Below the pieces are notes generated by a model. That model made no database searches and had not been told where the DNA came from. It was given only the letters and a program-made list of their open reading frames with translations. This document shows, one piece after another, positions 45,072 through 55,502 of a stretch of DNA of 64,000 nt. This DNA is from Gnetum montanum (lineage: Eukaryota; Streptophyta; Gnetopsida; Gnetales; Gnetaceae). The stretch's first letter is position 1. Every line of letters starts with the position of its first letter. The DNA is taken from positions 174,419 to 238,418 of the forward strand of contig MNCI01009419.1 in the NCBI GenBank assembly GCA_015680685.1. Reading direction: 5' to 3'. The position numbers and the translations under genes were made by a program.

Positions 45072-47871
45072 TTATGCAGAGATGGAGTTGGCCTCGAAGT
45101 TTGGGATTGCCCGGAAACCTTTATGACGTATGGAGTAGGGCGAGGTTGTGTGTACGATTGGGCAGGAGTTTGTGCAGGTAGCCTGACGACGTACGGGGTT
45201 GGTCTGGGCAGAGGCTGAGCCCCTGCTGTTGCGATGGCAGGTGGTACTCGGACTACGAAAGGGGTAGGGGGGAGCGTGAGGGGTTGGCGTACCTGCGGGG
45301 TTAGCCGGAGGGATGCGCACTACGTATGGTTGTTGGCGTGTCATGACGTTAGAGGTGGGTATGGTGGAGGGCACTCGGATTACGAATGGCCGCTACGGGG
45401 CGTGAGGTGATTGAGGTGCAGAGTTAGCGGGAGGGATCTGAACCATGAATGGCTTATTAGATGTTTCTTGTTTGTTTTCAAGATAGATGGTGTTAATGTG
45501 GGGTGTGCTGGAGTCATCATCAGAATAGATTGAAGTAATGACGTACGATGCCTCTTTAGTGTTCAGGGGGTCTTTATACACCCCCATGGTCTGATTTTGC
45601 GGTTGGACGGGGTTAGCCCCGTCAAAAGTGATCTTTCCATCATCAATCATCCTTTGGATGTCTTGCTTCAGGGTGAAGCAATAATCCGTTCCATGCCCGT
45701 TGCGTTGGTGATAGTCGTAGAAGCGATCCATCCTGAATCCTTTGGGCACGGGTGGCTCATCCGGTGTTGCCAGGCTTGGGTTCTGTATGAGTTGATAGAA
45801 CTGGTCATGTCTTTGGATAGCTGCTGGGGAAAATTACTTGTGTTGCATCAATCCAACCTTTAAGAGTTGATCAAAGAGCTGGGATGGCTTCATCGGTAAA
45901 GGCGTGTACTGAGATGGTTCCTTCCTCTCGAAGTTACGCGTACGGTTCATCGGGTTTTGTGATGACGATTCCAGGGCTGTTGTGGGAGCGGGCTGATAGT
46001 AGTTAGTGGGCGAAACGGGTGGTTTGTATTGATGCGTGGTGTTTCTTTGCTGTGCCCCCGCTATTGCTGCTACAGTCGCCTTGGCCTTTTCTTTGTCTTT
46101 CTTAGTGTGTTGGTTTCTGAAGGCCAGGTACGCAGGGTCGTTGCTATTTTGAGCAGCTTCCTCTATGTTTTTGATTTGTTCAAATGCTTGATTCAGATCG
46201 CGCGCATTGAGGTAATACAGTTTGGACTTGAAGAAGTCATTGGCAGCCCCTTTCAGTATCGTGAGCAGATAGGTTTGAGAGATTAGGTCGTGCAACTCGT
46301 TTAGAGCTGCACTCCATCTTTGAATGAACTTCTACACTGGTTCGAGCGGTGCCTGCTTGATCTACATGAGGCTATCCAGTGTCGCTTCGGGTTTCAAGTT
46401 ATACTTGAACCTGATCACAAACTGGCGTAGAAGATCGTCTAGGGAAAGGATAGAATTCCTGGGCAAGGCCCGGTACCAGTCGAGTGCCCTTCCTGCGAGG
46501 GACATAGGGAATACTCGTAGTATGGAGTGGGGCCATGCCTGAAGGAGTGTGCACTCTAATCTGAATGTGATGAGGTGGGCATTGGGGTCTATCTCCCCGT
46601 TATACTTAGTCAGCGTTGGAAGGGGGACACCCTTGGGCAAAGTCAATGGCGGGACAGAGGAGCTGATAGGGTCATCATTGTAGAAATCTACTACTTTCAG
46701 CTCTCCATCAGCGATGGTTTTAAGGCGCTTTACCTCATCTGTTAATTCCTGCATCAATTTTTTAGCGTACGCCCAATCTTGGGCGCTCGGTGAAGCTACA
46801 GGCTGGGGGTGCGGGGCGGCATACCAGCTAGATTGCTGGGTCACGGGTTGGAAAGTCGAAGGCTGGGTGATCGGCGGTTGTGCCTATGCGTAGTTAACAG
46901 CGGGCTGTGCTAAGGCTGAGATGTTAAAAGGAAAATGTTGTGGTTGTTGTTGTTGCTGCAATTGGGGCTGTGCTTGAGGAGCAGTGATTGGGGGGGATTG
47001 CATGGGACGGGACGTGGTGATGGGGAATTTGATGTGATGACACCCCCCTTGCTGGCCACTGCCCCGCTACGTTGTATGTGGGGACTCCCTGTTGGGCTGG
47101 GGCTGTATGCGTCTGGATATGGGGTATGAAGTGAGCTGATGTAGACGTGGGGATCACATGCGGCATCCCAATCACGCGAGGTGGGAACGTTGATCCCATG
47201 CCATCATGAGGAGGCGGTGCTTGTGAGGATGGGCCCACAGCTGCATTAGGGGTAACTGTTAGAGGGAAGGTGTGAGGTTGGGGATCGCTTGGGAGCGGAA
47301 TGTGTACGAGTGCTGGCATTTCCGGTGGTGGCATCTGAACTTGGGCGAATCTAGGGCATTGTACGGGCAAGACTTCCCCCATCCTGGGATGGAAAATTGG
47401 GTTCATCTGTGCTTGGGGGCTCAAGGTGTGGTATGAGTCTCCCTGCTTAGATTGGGCAGCGAACTCATCTTCTTCCTCTGGCTGAGGCTCTAGTGCGGGT
47501 TGGTACAATGACTGGCTCCTGTGCAGAAGGAGCTGAGTAAAGAGCTTCGAGAATTATTCTAGAACGGGGATTACGTCATATGGGGAAGGGATGAACTCAT
47601 GTCCTCCCCTGTAAAAGAGTTTGAATTATATCTTTACTTCGATCTCAGCCCTATCCACTGCCAGGTCGGCTTGTATCTTGATGCAGATGAAGTTATACTC
47701 ATCTTGGGTTATAACGTTAGCGGCTAGATCTCTCCCTTGTAATCTCAAAGACCGACAGGGCTCCATTATGGATTTCCCTCCCAAATGTGGTGTGCTAGAC
47801 TGCTGGGCAGCCATGGTGTCTGAGACGTTGATGTTCTGGGTAGTGGCAGCAGTGGTGTTTACGGGATTCAT
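45072..47871 (-). pseudogene. Element D Gag
   Basis: Starts with the ATG at 47871 (MNPVNTTAATTQNINVSD), followed by a proline-rich region (47508-46924) and the Gag core at 46362-46844 (PMSLAGRALDWYRALPRNSI, LRQFVIRFKYNLKPE). The region 45834-46295 holds LLTILKGAANDFFKSKLYYL and a basic linker. Next is a zinc-knuckle-like motif whose first Cys is lost (YDYHQRNGHGTDYC; E has CDYHQRNGHGMDYC), then repeated PYVVRIP/PFVIRVP peptides. At least five stops and one frameshift near 46850-46920. Confidence 0.88.
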
Positions 47872-47879
47872 GATGATAG

Positions 47880-48163
47880 ATTGTGTATGTAAAACGGTGA
47901 GTGTATGTGGTCAGCGTAGACGAATCTACAGTGTAAGCGTGCAGCGTAGACGCTGGTGTAACTGTGCAGTGTAGACGCTGGCGGAAGGTAGCAGCGTAGA
48001 CGCTGGCGTAAGTTGGGCGACGTAGATGTTAGGGTACGTGTGGAGCGTAGACGCTGGAAGGTTGACAACGTAGATGCTGAGAGTTGGGGGTTTAAACAGG
48101 GCAACGAAAACACTGATGAGCGTAGACGCTGAGAAGCGTACAGTCAATTTGTTTAAGCGGAGG
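47880..48163 (-). other. Element D gag leader with AGCGTAGACGCT repeats
   Basis: The 290 bp between PBS and gag ATG contain about eight copies of gcgtagacgctgg and variants, a relative of the palindrome in the LTR. This is where an RNA packaging signal would lie, but nothing in the sequence proves that. Confidence 0.7.
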
Positions 48164-48180
48164 CCCTCCTTCTAGCGCCA
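48164..48180 (-). other. Primer binding site, element D (tRNA-Asn)
   Basis: Minus strand TGGCGCTAGAAGGAGGG, identical over 17 nt to the PBS of element A, 5 nt from the LTR end (48186). Confidence 0.88.
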
Positions 48181-48185
48181 ATTTC

Positions 48186-49437
48186 TGTACTGCCCAAAAT
48201 CGTCGGTCCCTGCCTGGAAGGAAAAATAGAGACTGCAGTATCGCGGGACAAGCACAGATGATCCTACCTTCGCCTGAGGGTTAGCTGGAATGCACGAAGG
48301 TAGGGTACCTTGGGTGGTCCACACGTGGATCAGACAAGGATTTCCCCAAGTGTCACCGAAGTGCTATACGCTGGGTTATACGTAAACTGTGTGACGGGCA
48401 TAAAACGGAGCGAACAGTGTAAACACGATGTAAACAAAATGTAAACGGCGTAACAGCTTAAACAGTGTGTGCAGCGTAAAGCGTAAACAAAATGTAAATG
48501 GTGAAACAGCGTAAGTAAGGCGTATACAACGTAAATAGTGTAAGTAGGGCATAAACTGGGCGTAAAGCATAAACAGAATGCCGACAGCGTAAATAGTGTA
48601 AACAGAGCGTAGGCGGCATGATTAGAGCATGAATGTAAACGAGCGTAAGCAGAAACGCGTGCAAGAAATCAGCGTAAACTGTAAAGCGTAAAATGTAAAG
48701 CATAAACTGTAAAGCGTAAACTGTAAATTGTAAACTATGAACTATAAACTGTAAACTGTAAACTTTATTATGGAATGGAAATGTGGTGCACCGGTCTAAC
48801 GCAGTTGTGGCTGGGCACAAGGTGGACGTAAAGCCCTGGTGGGTGCAGGGATGCGACTAGTTCGCATGGTAGGTGGAGCATAGAGACTGTGCTCAGCGTA
48901 CAAGACTTCTAGCGTAAGCGTAAGCGTAAGAGGGTTTTAGGCTCTGGGTTGCAGCATAATTGCTCTCGGGTCTGCTCTGGTAAATTTTTGCTGACCTTGA
49001 AAACGTGGAAAACTGGGGTTTTTATAGGGGCGGGGTTTTACCTAGAAAATCGGGTTGGGAGACACGTGGCGTGTCGATCAGGTGCGTACAATTTAGAAAC
49101 ATGGTATATGCTGGGCGTATACGCTACATTAGGCCGGCTTATACGCTGGACTTGTTGGGCGTGTGAACTTGGGTGGACGCTGGGTGTATACGCTGGGACG
49201 TATGCGCTGATGAATGTTGGCATATACGCTGGGGTGTATACGCTGATGGATGCTGGCGTATACGCTAGGTGTATACGCTGATGAATGTTGGCCGCCGACT
49301 TGCTTCAATTATTGCTCCTGTTGCACCTGCTAAGCGTACATGTGAGGCGTGTGTGCTGGGCGTCGGGCGTATACGTTGGGCATAGACGCTGGATGTATAC
49401 ACTGGCACAACACTTGGTAAACTTTTGTGGTGTTTCA
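48186..49437 (-). mobile_element. Element D, 5' LTR
   Basis: Direct repeat of 32208-33472 with the same termini and the same internal arrays (48420-48770 and 49090-49420). TATA motif CCCCTATAAAAACCCC on minus at 49019-49026, giving a U3 of about 410 bp. It is 13 bp shorter than the other LTR. Confidence 0.95.
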
Positions 49438-49499
49438 CTAACAGATGCTATAGGTATCTTGTCGAGAGTGTTGGTTACAAGTTTGGCACAATTCTATAC
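49438..49499 (-). pseudogene. Element C2 pol, continuation after element D
   Basis: 62 bp matching D at 36182-36245 (region between the second RNase H and integrase). It begins with the duplicated ctaac and ends where the LTR of E starts, so C2 was hit twice within 62 bp. The rest of C2 is not in the window. Confidence 0.85.
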
Positions 49500-51150
49500 T
49501 GTCTAAAATTGTTAGCGTAAGGCTGGAGGAAAACGAATACTGAAAGATCTTAGGAGAGATACAGACGACCTTGACTTTGTGCAAGGGAAAGCTAGAAAAA
49601 CAAAGGCAGAGTGCCTGGGATGGTCTGCACACAAATCAACCAAGGACTTCCCCGAGCGTATGCTATTGTCTATGTTGGGGTTATCGTCACAAACGTAAAA
49701 TAGAGAAAATAATGTAATGTAACAAAACGTAATAGAACATGTAGAAACGTAACTGAACGTAATGAAACGTAATGAAACATAAACGCAAATAGAATATATG
49801 TAGATGAAATGGAACAATGCAAACAATGAATCAGAATAGGAAAATGGATGGCAAATAATGAACAATGTTGTATGAATAAACAAGATGTGCACTGGTTAAA
49901 ACATAGTTGCATTGCAAGTCGAACATTAAGCTCTGATGCAAGGTGTTTACAGGCACTGTGAATCATGTGTGTCCAGGCTTAGGATTTGCTTGTCTCTTTT
50001 CTTGGAATTTTTGCCAACCCTATTTATGTCAATGAATAGGGTATTTATACATTTTTTCTAGGCTTGGGAGTCATGGCTACGAGATGAGGGAAAAACGGAT
50101 TACACGACAAGTGTACGTGGGCAACTATGTTCTAGACCAGGTGCTCTGTATCTTACAATCGAAAGCTAGCTTACGCCCATAGAATTAGCGTAAGAGCTTG
50201 ACAAGCTTACACATGGTAAAGCTTATAATGCAAATTTACAATGAATTCCAAGAGGGATTGACTCCACCTCGCTTAAAACTTCATGGTCCTTTGAATCGTC
50301 TACTGCAGGATGTTGAGTTGAGTGGTTCGGTGGCTGTTTGAGGTGTCTCTGCTTCACCAAGGCTCCCACCATGAGTTGATTTGGTCCTGGTGTGTCCTTA
50401 GTGTGTGTTTGGAGTACTGTTGTCTGAGCATGAATAGTACTCACGCTGATGAATAATACTCACGCTGATGAATAGTGCTCAACGTCACCTGGGTGTGATC
50501 TAGGCATGAGCAAGGTGGGATGGCTCATTTTACATCAAATTTTGATTTTTGAGACTTGTATTTCAAGTGTAACTATTGCCTACCCTTGGGGGCCACCTAG
50601 ATGCTAATTTTGAGCCTGTTTGTGCTTGATTTGAATCATTTTGGTAACTCACACTAGTCTCACACTGTCAACATGACCTGGGCTTGATGTTAGCATGAGC
50701 TAGGCATGACCAAGGCATGAGCTAGGTGTGAGCAAGCCAAAATGTTGTGTTTCACACCTGAACTTTGATTTTCTTGGAGCTTGTTGACAAGTAGAACTAT
50801 TGCCTATCCTTGGGAGTTAAGTTGATGCTGAGAGTGTGCTTGGGACTTCTTGCTTGGACTAGTTTCTATTTGGTCATGTTAAGCTCATGCTCCAGCATGA
50901 TCCCAGCGTGACTTGGGCGTAAGCTAGGCATAAGCAGTGCAAACAGTGTATTTTCGAGCCCGAAATCAGGATTTTGAGGGCTAGGAACCTAGGGTAACCA
51001 TTGATGGACCGACCTTTAGGATGACTTGTACCTTCAAAATCAGGCCATTTTAACATTTTTTTGAGTCACTCCTGCTAGGAGCAAGCTAGCTTTATAGCAT
51101 GAGCAAGCTGGCTTGAGTTCCATGCCATAGTCTAGAGTTTTCTTCTTAGG
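49500..51150 (-). mobile_element. Element E, 3' LTR (right edge unclear)
   Basis: Starts tgtctaaaattgttagcg, aligned with D's tgtaccgcccaaaatcgtcgg, inside C2 pol. The block 49560-49680 matches LTR D and C2. TATA motif (tatttatac on plus) at 50042-50050. The middle repeats around ctaggcatgagc. The usual ggtgtttca end and polypurine tract are not found, so the end of the LTR and the start of the 3' UTR are probably deleted; the edge is placed between 51050 and 51170. Confidence 0.72.
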
Positions 51151-51167
51151 ACTTGAGAGGCTTTGAA

Positions 51168-51515
51168 TTATTATCATGGGCTAGTTTATAGTCTTAGACG
51201 ACTATCATGGATTAGTTTTATGTCATAACCCATTGGACATTACCTATTTAGTGTCGTGGTGGATGTTATGTTGCCAATTTCTAGTCTTAGCGGACTATGG
51301 AGAGGAAAATCAGTTTATAGTCTTAGCAGACTCTAGCGAATGTAACTGTGGTAGTTTACTTATCATGCCGGATGGATGCTAGTTTATCATCATTGCAGAC
51401 ACTGTGTGGTATCAGTTTATCTTCATGATGCCAGGATGATTGTGGTGTCAGTTTTAAGTCGTAACCCAGGACTGTTCTGTGGTATCAGTTTATAGTCATG
51501 ATCCCAAGACTCGCA
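51168..51515. repeat. AGTTTA-hairpin array in E 3' UTR
   Basis: About nine drifted copies of AGTTTA-N2-GTC-N6-GAC (agtttatagtcttagacgac, agtttatagtcttagcagac). Same location relative to integrase as in C2 and D. Confidence 0.8.
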
Positions 51516-51559
51516 TGTACCTGAGCTTGTACTCAAATGTAGAATGGCTTTAGGAACAA

Positions 51560-53660
51560 GTGATTGGTTGGATTGGCAAATTTGTTTCCTTCCATATCGG
51601 CTAGCTTGAATGCTCCATTGTCAAATGCTTTAGTGACCAAGTAAGGCCCTTCCTAGTTGGCTGAGAATTTGTCCGGGTGTTCTCGAATAACTTTAAGCAC
51701 AAGGTCACCTTCTTTGATAGGGTGCTTGTTGATGTCATGTCGATGTCGTTGTCATTGTTGTTTTTGATACCATTCAATCTGATTGAGGGTACACATGTGT
51801 TCTTCCTCCACCAAGTCAAGGTCAATGGTGCGAAGATCATTATTTTGCCCATCATTAAGGAGTCCAGAAAGTGTTATCCTTAAAGATGGTACCTGTAATT
51901 CCAAAGGTAAAATAGCTTATGAACCGTAAACAAGACTATATGGCGTCTTACCTGTTGAAGTTTGATGTGTAGTACGGTATGCCCACAATGCGTACACCAA
52001 TTGTTCATGCCATTTTTGCTTGCTTTGGGTGAGCAACTTTTTGAGTATCGTAATAATCGTTTTGTTCGTCGCCTCTGCTTGCCCATTGCCTTGAGGATAG
52101 TAAGGGGATGAAAACGAGTGTTTGATCCCTAGAATTTCACAAAAGGTTTTGGTCTCAGCACTACTAAATTGTGGCCCATTATCAGTGATGATTGTCATGG
52201 GAATGCCAAAGCGGGTTACAATGTTTTCGAGAATGAAATTGCATACATGTTTNNNNNNNNNNGTATTCCATGTGTGGCCAATAATAGCCTAAGCATCTGA
52301 TCTTTGTTGCCATGGCTTTTGGTGCTATATGTCCTCTGCATAGTCCGTTGTGTACCTGTTCAACAATAGTTTGGGCATCGGTACTACTAATGCATGTTAG
52401 CAATATGCCTTCATAGGATCGATGACACAATGTGTCCCCTACCAGGGTATACTGCTTAGAACATTTCCGCACTGCATCTTTCTGTGCATTTGTTAGATGT
52501 CGTGGTGTTTCGCTGTGTAGAAGGTATTCTTTTATGTCATCGTACCATTCTATCGCGTGTGTTGAACCAACAGATGCAATCAACAATGTGTCAAGGGTGT
52601 TGCTGATTGGTTTAGCACAACTGGTTATGGAGCTCGGCAACATGTGGAACATGTTTGGCGATATGTTTAATGCTAACGTGGCTAATGCGTATGCGATGGT
52701 GTTATCATTTCTAGAGACGTGTTGCACATCGATGTTTTTGAATCACCTCATTAGGTGTTTTTCCAAGTCACAGTATGGTTGTAAGTGTTGGGCTTTGCAT
52801 GTATAGACATTCATGACTTGGTTTATGACCAGTTACGAGTCTCCTCTGACTACAAGCTATGTGATGTCTAAAGCCAAAGTTTCCATGAGACCTCTAAGGA
52901 TACCTTCATACTCTACTATGTTGTTGGTATAGTGAAAGTTGAAAAGATAGGCAAAGGGTCGGATCTCCCAAGAGGGGCAAGTAATGATAGCAGCTGCACT
53001 TCCTCCTCGAGAGGTGGATGATCCATCAAAGTTTAGGATGGCATCGTAGTCATTAGGTACTATTTCTATTGCGCTTATATTCTCATCTGGGAACTCTGGC
53101 TCTATAGTCGCTTGGTCGTGCGTTGGTGATGTGGTCATTTGATTTGCTATAGCTTGACCCTTAACTGATGATTGCACTATGTAGTATAGGTCAAACTTGG
53201 CTATCATGGCTTTCTACCAGGCTATTCGACTTGTTTCGTAAATATTCCTTGTTATGGCTCTTAGTACATTGTCCTTGCAAATTATGTAAACCTGGTTACG
53301 GAAGAGGTAATGTTGCCATTTTCTTAAAGAAAAGACCAAAGCTAAACATGACTTCTCCATGTCGTTGTACTTTTTTTCGTGGGCAACTAATGCGTGGCTC
53401 AAGTAATATACAGGGATTTCGGTTCCATCATCTCATTTCTGGAAAAGCATAGACGCAATGGATGAATCCGAAGTAGCAAGGTAGATGTAAAATGGTTTAT
53501 CGTTTTGGGGTGGATAAACCATGGGTAACCGGGCAAGTGTCGTTTTAATGTCATCGAATGCTTGTTGGCACTGCGGAGTCCATTCAAAATGGACGTTTTT
53601 GTGTAACAAGTGGTTCATACGTTTTAGTTTGTCTGTCAATTTTTCTATGAAGCGCCTGAT
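51560..53660 (-). pseudogene. Element E RNase H, second RNase H and integrase
   Basis: Same domain order as D. Ty3 RNase H at 53214-53639 (KKYNDMEKSCLALVFSLRKW), archaeal-type RNase H at 52680-53080 (LNFDGSSTSRGGSAAA), HHCC finger near 52270-52400 (HNGLCRGH). The core continues after an assembly gap with TDNGPQFSSAETKTFCE, the catalytic Glu in GNGQAEATNK, and YRTTHQTSTGKTPYSLVYGS at 51917-52198. Frame broken at several points. The region holding the first catalytic Asp falls in the gap. Confidence 0.9.
52253..52262. other. Assembly gap (10 N) in E integrase
   Basis: Ten N. Comparison with D (35643-35880) shows that about 235 bp of integrase sequence are absent here, so 10 is a placeholder, or a real deletion coincides with the gap. 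Confidence 0.9.
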
Positions 53661-53684
53661 AAACTGTAGTCTACCCTGTAGACC

Positions 53685-54389
53685 TCAAAGTTCGGTAAGA
53701 TTTCCTGGTGGTTTCAGGTTTGTTATGGCCTTAACTTTATCGGGGTCTACTCGTATCCCTGCTTCTGAGGCTATAAATCCAAGCATTTTACCTGTCTTGA
53801 TGCCGAAGACACATTTTTTCAGGTTGAGTCTCAATTCATACTTCAGACAACGTTTTAATACTAAGTCGAGATCTTGTACATGTTGTTCCCCCATTTTTGA
53901 CTTAACCATAATGTCATCCACGTAGTCGTTGAGTAAGTGTAATATGTAATTGCTAAAGATAAATGTCATCGCTCTTTGATACGTGGCCCCAGCGTTCTTG
54001 AGACCAAAGGGCATCATTGTGTAACAAAAGGTTCCCCATGGTGTCATAAAGGTTGTCTGAAGCTGATGCTTCGGGTTGATACGTATTTGATTGTATCCCG
54101 AGAAGTCGTCAATAAAGGATACTAGTGCGTGCCCAGCAGTTGAGTCAACAAGTTGATCGATGCTGGGTAGAGGAAAATCATCCTTTATGGTTGCAACATT
54201 TAAATCCTGGAAGTCAATGCACAAACGAATGCTTCCGTTCTTCTTCAGAATAATTACCATGTTGGACACCCACTCGGCGTAATCGACAGCCCGAATGAAA
54301 CCAGCTTGATAAAGCTTGGTGATCTTATTGCGAACTGCTAATTCCACCTCGAGCTTAACCTTTCGTCCTTTTTGTTTTACCGATCTCAA
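53685..54389 (-). pseudogene. Element E reverse transcriptase
   Basis: A 234-codon open frame covering the RT palm and fingers: TKLYQAGFIRAVDYAEWVSN, SIRLCIDFQDLNVATIKDDF, FIDDFSGYNQIRI, MMPFGLKNAGA, and an intact active site YVDDIMVKS. Then LGFIASEAGIRVDPDKVKAI. It is the best preserved RT of the window. The frame stops at about 53685, where D continues, so a point mutation ends it. Confidence 0.92.
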
Positions 54390-54422
54390 TTTCGGGTCAA
54401 GGATAATATTGTGTTGGACAAT

Positions 54423-54908
54423 TCAGGGGTCTAGCCCAGGCATGTCTGTGTGGGACCAAGTGAATGCTTTCATATTTTCCCTAAGCACATTTTCAATGTC
54501 TTTTGCTAATGGCGGTTGTAATAAGGTGCTTAATTTTAAAATTTTAATTTCCCCATTGGGCATGACGATGGGGGTTTCAGCCAATGGGTCTTCGGTGATA
54601 TTCTTGGCCTCTATGTCAAGGAATTTTGTCATGCCTTTGTAATTGTCTATTATTTGCTGTGTTGAGGCTATGACTGCATCGTACGTTGGTGAACTTAAGT
54701 TGATGAGGTTTATGTTAATGTCTCTTGTAATTTCGTTGTATTGTCCATCAATGATTAATGGTGCAGTTAAATGCTGGTAGTCCATTGAGCTTGCTCCTGC
54801 CAATAAACAGAGAGCTGAATAAGCAAAGGGGTATTGTTCTGTGTCTTTTGGTGATTTTAAACTATGTGTACATGCATAATGGTGGATTACCATCACACCA
54901 GGATGCAT
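54423..54908 (-). pseudogene. Element E Pol N-terminal region
   Basis: Homologous to D 38029-38469; contains DIEAKNITEDPLAETPIVMP and ends MKAFTWSHTDMPGLDP, the motif before RT. Open for 161 codons, the longest such frame of the two elements. Confidence 0.82.
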
Positions 54909-55040
54909 GGCAATTTAAGGTCTTACCGGGCCGTAACGGTAGTTTAAGGCTGTACCGGGCCATATGTACTCTACGGGTGGCAGTTTACGGCCTTACCGGG
55001 ACATAACGGCAGTTTAAGGCTGTACCAGGCCGTATCGGGT
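54902..55040. repeat. AGTTTA-hairpin array between RT and antisense gene in E
   Basis: Five units such as agtttaaggctgtaccgggcc and agtttacggccttaccggg. Pairing bases are GGCT/GGCC or GGCC, spacer 6 nt. Position is the same as 38508-38590 in D. Confidence 0.85.
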
Positions 55041-55232
55041 TTACCTTGGAATATTCGGTGTAAATACCCGAAATGGAGCTCATGGGGGCACTAGATGTCG
55101 AAATTTTTTTTTCTTTATTTATTATGATTATTATTATTTTGGGTAAATTTTGGTGAGAAATAAGCAAAAAGGCAAAAAGTGGCAAAAAGGAGCAATGGCG
55201 GCATAAGCGACAGCAGCAGCGTCAGTGGAGCA

Positions 55233-55244
55233 CTATAAAAGGGG
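55233..55244 (+). promoter_or_regulatory. TATA box of the antisense gene in E
   Basis: ctataaaagggg, identical to the motif in D over 12 bp, followed by a longer G run and the same cttcatttgt-type sequence (gtttcatttgt). About 270 bp before the ATG at 55503. Confidence 0.7.
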
Positions 55245-55502
55245 GGGGGGGTTTCATTTGTTTCTTACTTTGAATCATGAGCGTAAGCATTAGAGCGTAA
55301 ATTGTTAAAGCGTAAGCGTAAACTATCGTGCCCTGGCGTAAGCGTAAAGTTGCTCGTGAGCATAGATACCGAAGAGTAACCCTTAGCATAGACACCCAAC
55401 ACTAAACCCCAGCGTAGACGCGGAGTGTAGAATTTCAGGTGCCAGCATAGACAGTTCTTTTCTTCAGTGTAAACTTGTGCAATCAGCGTAAAGAAGGCCG
55501 AG

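Larger units (their letters stand above)
32208..49437 (-). mobile_element. Element D: complete Tat-lineage LTR retrotransposon, 17.23 kb
   Basis: Two LTRs (1265 and 1252 bp) in direct orientation, TG...CA termini, PBS, polypurine tract, gag, protease, RT, two RNase H domains and integrase, all on the minus strand. It is flanked by the perfect 5-bp duplication ctaac at 32203-32207 and 49438-49442. Joining the flanks restores a continuous integrase/RNase H reading of C2 (compare D's own 36160-36220). A spliced gene on the opposite strand separates protease from RT. LTRs differ by roughly 10% in the first 180 bp, so the insertion is old. All reading frames carry stops. Confidence 0.95.

Noticed and set aside
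47621-47974. Plus-strand 117-aa ORF with hydrophobic stretches near gag start
   Set aside because: Opposite strand of the Gag N-terminus and leader; no support from E or C1.
48640-48770. Telomere-like tgtaaac/gcgtaaac repeats in LTR D
   Set aside because: The unit is not TTTAGGG, the spacing is irregular, and the array is part of both LTRs.
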